25,684 nt of DNA from RUG14223 sp051881075 (GTDB lineage: Bacteria; Bacillota; Clostridia; Oscillospirales; Acutalibacteraceae). Where the stretch lies: assembly GCA_051881075.1 (NCBI GenBank), contig JBJEPE010000006.1:1-25684 (forward strand), written 5' to 3'. The position numbers and the translations under genes were made by a program. Shown in pieces: positions 21,599 through 25,684 of the stretch. Below the pieces are notes generated by a model. It did not search any database, was not told the origin of the DNA, and was given only the letters and a program-made list of their open reading frames with translations. How positions within the stretch are numbered: position 1 is the stretch's first letter; each line of letters starts with the position of its first letter.

Positions 21599-24559
21599 TT
21601 ATTTTGCTAATATTTGCAGTATTGCGGGTGAAACTTGTATTGCAGTTCGTATTGTAGCCCAGATTTCTTCTCGGTTATTTTTGCCGAAGTTTTTGATTTT
21701 TTCAAAGAAAGTCCTGATTTTTCCGGGTGCATTTGGCTCATCTTTTAAAGTTTGGCATACTTCTTGTATATTTGAATCATTTATTTGTGAAAGATTCTCA
21801 AACAGCTTAGAAATAAACTCATTGGCTAGTATAAGGTTATTGTTTATCAGCTTGTTACAAATTTCTATAGCCGCAGCATCTGCGGTTGCATATGCAGATA
21901 GAATATTATTTAATGTATCATCGCTGATGCCGCTGTTTTTATTAACTGTCATATCGCCAACGGATCTGTATTGATCTCCTTTGACTTTATTTAATTCCAT
22001 GTTGATACCTGCAATATTTTGGTCGCCGCCAATGAGGGTACTAGGTCCATCTCCGAAATTGGCTGGTCCATTAATTGCTTCTATGTTATATGTTACTCCG
22101 TTGTTCATACTATTTTCCCTCTTTATTTCTTCTAATAATTTTTGTTTTTCTGCTTCGGTATATATTTTGCCTAATAGCTCATCAACTATAAATTCCTCGT
22201 GTTCATCAAGTTCAGAGCAAGTAACAGTACGAATATTCTTATTACAGGCATCTAACAAATAACTAACGTTAAAGCGTGCGGTTTTATGGGTTTGACTTTC
22301 TGCTAATATGTATCCTGTAAATTCCAGTCCGCCAAGCTTACGTTTAATGCTTTGTAAATCACTGTCATCTTTTAGCTGCTCATCTATCCACTTAAATACT
22401 TGAAAGCAGTTTGTGTTTGTGTTTTCATTTTCAGGCAGTGGCTTTATTAACAGCTTTTCATTTTCTTCATCAAGCTTTATTACGGTTTTGATTTCATGTA
22501 TCATAATACATACACCTCTGCTCCATGCAGAGGTAACTTTAAAGCCAGACCTGTGCGCTCTAACCATAAGTATAAATAAAACACTATCAGGCAAATAAGA
22601 GAATTTATATTCAAATATATAGCCGTCATTTGAACGTACATCATTATCGTTTGGTTCATCATTTTTGCACAGACCCGGTATAAATACCTTATTCTCGTTA
22701 TTCTCGTTTTCAAATATATGGGCTAATTCAAATGTGTGCATCAATTCCAAAATATAATCAACTTCTGTTTTTTCATCTAGTGTCTTTTTTATTTCTTCAG
22801 TTTTTTCACCTAATGCCTTTTTTATTACATTAATATCTACTATACCATCATTTATTGTAAAGCATATGTCTTCAAATATTTTCTTTGTTTTATCAATAAT
22901 AGCATAAATATAATCAAAAAGCCAATTTGGATTAAGTACTAAGTACTTGGGCAGTTCATCGTCATTACCTTTTGCGCTAAAAAAGCAGCCTAAACAGTTA
23001 AAGGTATCAAGTGCTTTTTGAATATCATCATCATTTGTAATGCCGTTATCATGAAACACCTTTATATAATCATCATAACTTATGCAGTCGTTTTGGTTAG
23101 ACGATAAAGCTTCCTTTACCTTTGCAACGGTCGCTAAAAGCTCAAACTTATACTCATTGGTTTTATGCAAAATAGGCTCAAGCTTTTTGTTAAACTCTTC
23201 TTTTGGAGTGCATTTTGCAGAGTAATGTATAGGGGGAGTTTGTATAATATCGCCATACTCACGTTTTAATGATGTTATACCAAGCTCCTGCTCGCTTGTG
23301 TCATCATGGCAATTTTCTAACAAAAATACTGATAATTCATTAGAACTTGCGTGTGTTGCAATATTATGTAGCCAATAACGTGCTATATGGTTATATTTTT
23401 CGTGTCTGTTGTAAAGCACGACTGCATATACGGTGCGTGGTGTTAAGAATAAACGGTGTATGTGGTGCATATAGTCTTGTCCGCCAAAATCCCATACATT
23501 TATGTTTCTGTCTTTATAGCTGACAGTATTAATATCAATTTTTGTTGTCATATCTATTTTAGCATCGTCAGACAGTTTTTCTCCATCATTGCGCAAACGC
23601 ATTATAGTATGTGTTTTTCCGGCACCACCGTTACCTAAAAATACTATTTTTGCATCTTCAATTTTTACTTTATCGGCATTATAATATTCCAGTATTTCTT
23701 CGTGACTACGCTTGAATATTTTTATATCCTGCTCGGTTAGTGTGGTATTTGCTAAATTAAAGCCATTGGTAACAGATGAAAAAAGAAAGGGGCGTTTTAA
23801 GTCGACTAAGCTTTTCGGTATGCAATTAATTGTTAAATCTGATAAATCTAAGTGTGTTAATTGTTTTAATTTTGAAAAAGAGTCAGTTAATTCTTTGATA
23901 GGATTGTTAGATAAACTAAGCTTTTGTAAATTGGTGAGGCTATCTAAAGGTGATATATCAATTATTTGATTATGTCTTAAATCAAGTGTAACCAATTTTT
24001 TAAGTTTACTTAGTGAACCCATATTGGTTATATGATTAAACTCTAAATTAAGACTTTTTATATTAGTAAGTTCACTTAATGGGCTTATGTCGGATATTTG
24101 GTTTCTGCCTAAATTAAGACATTGCAAATTAGTAAGTTCACTTAATGGGCTTATATCGGATATTTGGTTAAAGCTTAAATTAAGATTTTGCAAATTAGTA
24201 AGTTTACTTAAGGGAGGGATATCCCATATATGATTACTGTTTAAATAAAGAGTTTGCAAATTAGTAAGTTCACTTAATGGGCTTATATCGGATATTTGGT
24301 TAAAACTTAAATCAACCAATTGTAAATTAGTAAGCCTACTTAATGCACTTATGTCTGTAATACCACTATTAGATAAATCTATACTTGTAATCATCAATAG
24401 TGCATTTAATTCATCAGATGTGGGTGTTATTTCACCCGATTCAACATCTTGCAAAAAAGAAAAAACATCCTTTGCATCACTATCGAATAAATCACATTGT
24501 TGTTTTCTATTATCATAATTACGGTTTACTATATCCACTACATCAATTCTACTCACCAA
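21599..24559 (-). CDS. Bacterial Roco protein: LRR-Roc-COR with long C-terminal extension (986 aa)
   Basis: The start may be TTG (24559) or the next codon GTG (24556), 6 or 9 nt after GGAG. Order seen: a short helical N-terminus; about nine 22-residue leucine-rich repeats (55-250, of the type NQISDISPLSELTNLQ-x-LNLS); a Roc GTPase domain (about 300-450) with P-loop GNGGAGKT (309-316), switch II DFGGQD (357-362), a NCHD (416-419) in the NKxD position and SAK (447-449); a COR dimerisation domain (about 490-765); a Gly/Asn-rich linker (817-875) with GDGPSTLIGGDQNIAGIN; and a helical tail (876-986) ending in a hydrophobic segment. Roco proteins are GTPases that dimerise through COR. The output of this one is unknown. 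It stands alone with its own promoter. Confidence 0.9.
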   Translation of the reverse strand: MVSRIDVVDIVNRNYDNRKQQCDLFDSDAKDVFSFLQDVESGEITPTSDELNALLMITSIDLSNSGITDISALSRLTNLQLVDLSFNQISDISPLSELTNLQTLYLNSNHIWDIPPLSKLTNLQNLNLSFNQISDISPLSELTNLQCLNLGRNQISDISPLSELTNIKSLNLEFNHITNMGSLSKLKKLVTLDLRHNQIIDISPLDSLTNLQKLSLSNNPIKELTDSFSKLKQLTHLDLSDLTINCIPKSLVDLKRPFLFSSVTNGFNLANTTLTEQDIKIFKRSHEEILEYYNADKVKIEDAKIVFLGNGGAGKTHTIMRLRNDGEKLSDDAKIDMTTKIDINTVSYKDRNINVWDFGGQDYMHHIHRLFLTPRTVYAVVLYNRHEKYNHIARYWLHNIATHASSNELSVFLLENCHDDTSEQELGITSLKREYGDIIQTPPIHYSAKCTPKEEFNKKLEPILHKTNEYKFELLATVAKVKEALSSNQNDCISYDDYIKVFHDNGITNDDDIQKALDTFNCLGCFFSAKGNDDELPKYLVLNPNWLFDYIYAIIDKTKKIFEDICFTINDGIVDINVIKKALGEKTEEIKKTLDEKTEVDYILELMHTFELAHIFENENNENKVFIPGLCKNDEPNDNDVRSNDGYIFEYKFSYLPDSVLFILMVRAHRSGFKVTSAWSRGVCIMIHEIKTVIKLDEENEKLLIKPLPENENTNTNCFQVFKWIDEQLKDDSDLQSIKRKLGGLEFTGYILAESQTHKTARFNVSYLLDACNKNIRTVTCSELDEHEEFIVDELLGKIYTEAEKQKLLEEIKRENSMNNGVTYNIEAINGPANFGDGPSTLIGGDQNIAGINMELNKVKGDQYRSVGDMTVNKNSGISDDTLNNILSAYATADAAAIEICNKLINNNLILANEFISKLFENLSQINDSNIQEVCQTLKDEPNAPGKIRTFFEKIKNFGKNNREEIWATIRTAIQVSPAILQILAK
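23880..24370 (-). repeat. 66-bp LRR-coding direct repeats
   Basis: The AGTAAGTTCACTTAATGGGC unit recurs at 24065, 24131 and 24263 (66-bp period), with diverged copies between and around, each encoding one 22-residue leucine-rich repeat. The near-identity of several units suggests expansion or contraction of the repeat number. Confidence 0.75.
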
Positions 24560-24587
24560 AATGCACTCCTTTGCCCTATTTTATTAT

Positions 24588-24616
24588 ATTATATATTACA
24601 ATATAAATTTTTGCAA
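24588..24616 (-). promoter_or_regulatory. Sigma-A promoter of the Roco gene
   Basis: On the minus strand, TTGCAA (24616-24611), a 17-nt spacer and TATAAT (24593-24588). The start is near 24581, with a leader of about 22 nt ending in AAAGGAG. Confidence 0.7.
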
Positions 24617-24670
24617 CAAAAATTGCCAAAATAATCGTTGATAAATACCGTAAATGTGCTGTGTGTGTAT

Positions 24671-24712
24671 AAAAACGCCCTGTGCCGTGGCTGTCTGCCG
24701 TAACACAGGGCG
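24671..24712 (-). terminator. Terminator of the gene running in from the right
   Basis: A perfect 9-bp stem (24704-24712 with 24676-24684), a 19-nt loop, and T5 on the minus strand (24675-24671). It starts 14 bases after the stop of the 24727 gene. Confidence 0.85.
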
Positions 24713-24726
24713 ATATTAGGTATTAC

Positions 24727-25684
24727 TTAATCTACGTCAAACGGTAAGGTTTCTATTCCGGTAATGCGCCATAAAAATGGGTTGTCGCCGTTTACATCCT
24801 GTACAGGTTCAAGATGAACTCTCTTAACGCTTAGCGGTATCTTAAAGTCCTCCATAACAAACATATAATCTACATCGGCTGTTCCGTCCGACTTATACTC
24901 AGTACGTACATAGGTGAAGTTCTCATCACTTGCATATACACAGGGTGTAAACTTATAGCGTGTTTTTGCTGAATTGTCGTAGCCTATGAAGTTGTCTTTC
25001 GGGAAGCTTGGATATTTAGTAATTTTGGGGAACATTGTCTTAGCATAGGCATCCACAATCCACGTTTCAGGATTATAGTAAGTTTGACCGTTGTGCCACT
25101 CTGCCTCATGCTGCATTTGATATGCGAAAGATATAGCTTGCCAGAATACATCCTTGTTTTTGGCTATATCATTGCCGCCTGTAAGACAAGAGAATGTAAT
25201 ATATGACTTGATAAGCGGAGTCATTATAGAATCTTCTTCTAAGCCTTGATCCGGTAATGCGCCGTGAATTGTTGTTTCGGGTTCTCCATCGTTCATTAGG
25301 TGCCAGTATGCTATCTTATTACCCTTAGTAGCCTTAATAATGTAATCCGGTGTGCCGTTAGTGAGTGATGCGTCAAATTGATATATCTTATCTTTCTTAG
25401 TAGTAGTTGTGAATATAGTCTTTAAAGTGTGGAAGTACTTTTCACCCGCACACCATTCAACATTTAGGAACTCAACCTTAACACCGCTAGTAGGTGTAGT
25501 GAAGCGAACATTTGTGTCTTTTCCTAACCCCTTGCAACCTGTTTTAAACGTTTTGTCAGGAGTGTCACAAAGGTTGCTGTAAGCGCCGTATCTTTCATCA
25601 TAATAGAATGTTATAAAAAAGTCGTCTGCCGGATCGTCTTTTAGTGGATTTTCTACTTTAGACTCTACTTTAGACTCTGCTTTA
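24727..25684 (-). CDS. Unrecognised protein, C-terminal 319 codons (partial)
   Basis: The frame stays open from the stop at 24727 to the right edge, so the ATG at 25296 (MNDGEPETT) is internal and not the start. The visible part opens with a short acidic/basic repeat (AESKVESKVE), which looks like a linker, then a mixed region with Cys in LCDTPDKTFKTGC, VEWCAGEKYFHT and SCLTGG, followed by a tryptophan- and tyrosine-rich part (HEAEWHNGQTYYNPETWIVD). The ending resembles a lipocalin/NTF2-like fold: PVQDVNGDNPFLWRITGIETLPFD. I do not recognise the family. The linker and the Cys/Trp content suggest a secreted or surface protein whose signal peptide lies outside the window. It has its own terminator. 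Confidence 0.7.
   Translation of the reverse strand, partial: KAESKVESKVENPLKDDPADDFFITFYYDERYGAYSNLCDTPDKTFKTGCKGLGKDTNVRFTTPTSGVKVEFLNVEWCAGEKYFHTLKTIFTTTTKKDKIYQFDASLTNGTPDYIIKATKGNKIAYWHLMNDGEPETTIHGALPDQGLEEDSIMTPLIKSYITFSCLTGGNDIAKNKDVFWQAISFAYQMQHEAEWHNGQTYYNPETWIVDAYAKTMFPKITKYPSFPKDNFIGYDNSAKTRYKFTPCVYASDENFTYVRTEYKSDGTADVDYMFVMEDFKIPLSVKRVHLEPVQDVNGDNPFLWRITGIETLPFDVD

Noticed and set aside
23880..24370. CRISPR-like array because of regular 66-bp repeats
   Set aside because: The repeats have no unique spacers and are in-frame codons for leucine-rich repeats.
25294..25296. ATG as the start of the right-edge gene
   Set aside because: The frame is open without interruption to the edge, and no ribosome binding site precedes this ATG.

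Overview
The window looks like a chromosomal segment of a low-GC Gram-positive gut anaerobe, most likely a Clostridia/Oscillospiraceae (Ruminococcus- or Eubacterium siraeum-like) genome. The grounds are AT-rich DNA, AGGAGG-type ribosome binding sites, TTG/GTG starts, TTGACA-N17-TATAAT promoters, lipoprotein signals, a CAP plus fibronectin-III surface protein, an Rrf2 regulator and an ECF vitamin S-component. The genus is an inference; no rRNA or other marker is present.

Layout. (1) 1-5100 is a very AT-rich accessory strip of short, mostly single genes on the + strand: two lipoproteins, one small acidic cytosolic protein and several small membrane proteins. It also holds gene remnants and copies of the same intergenic promoter/terminator module, so it looks like an eroding array of tandemly duplicated cassettes. 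I could not name any of these genes. (2) 5116-7239 is a 707-residue secreted CAP-domain protein with three FN3 repeats. (3) 7434-13391 is a minus-strand block: nitroreductase and TetR regulator (with a clear operator/promoter), a lipoprotein, a DUF362/ferredoxin protein, a metallo-beta-lactamase-fold hydrolase and a MATE exporter. (4) 13606-16681 is a cysteine/methionine sulfur-assimilation unit: a possible small RNA, a consensus promoter with two matching palindromic operators, a 25-codon leader ORF, O-acetylhomoserine sulfhydrylase, cysteine synthase, and an Rrf2-family regulator with four clustered cysteines and a similar site in its own promoter. (5) 16802-18831 is an ECF S-component overlapping a P-loop kinase, followed by a second DUF362 protein. 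(6) 18838-18960 looks like a free-standing structured RNA. (7) 19142-21534 is glycerol kinase coupled by TAATG overlap to a monoacylglycerol-lipase-like hydrolase. (8) 21599-24559 (minus) is a bacterial Roco protein (LRR-Roc-COR) with an unusual C-terminal extension. (9) 24727-25684 (minus) is an unrecognised protein that runs off the window.

How the parts fit together. In the sulfur unit the regulator probably senses cysteine or Fe-S status and represses both its own gene and the sulfhydrylase-cysK operon through TTTACC...GGTA palindromes. The lipase-like hydrolase would free glycerol from monoacylglycerol and GlpK would trap it as glycerol 3-phosphate. The S-component would import a vitamin or nucleoside-like substrate that the overlapping kinase phosphorylates. 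The best candidates for something undescribed are the RNA at 18838-18960, the dual-operator sulfur promoter with its leader ORF and upstream small RNA, and the Roco protein with its glycine/asparagine-rich linker and helical tail. No CRISPR array, insertion sequence, tRNA or rRNA was seen.
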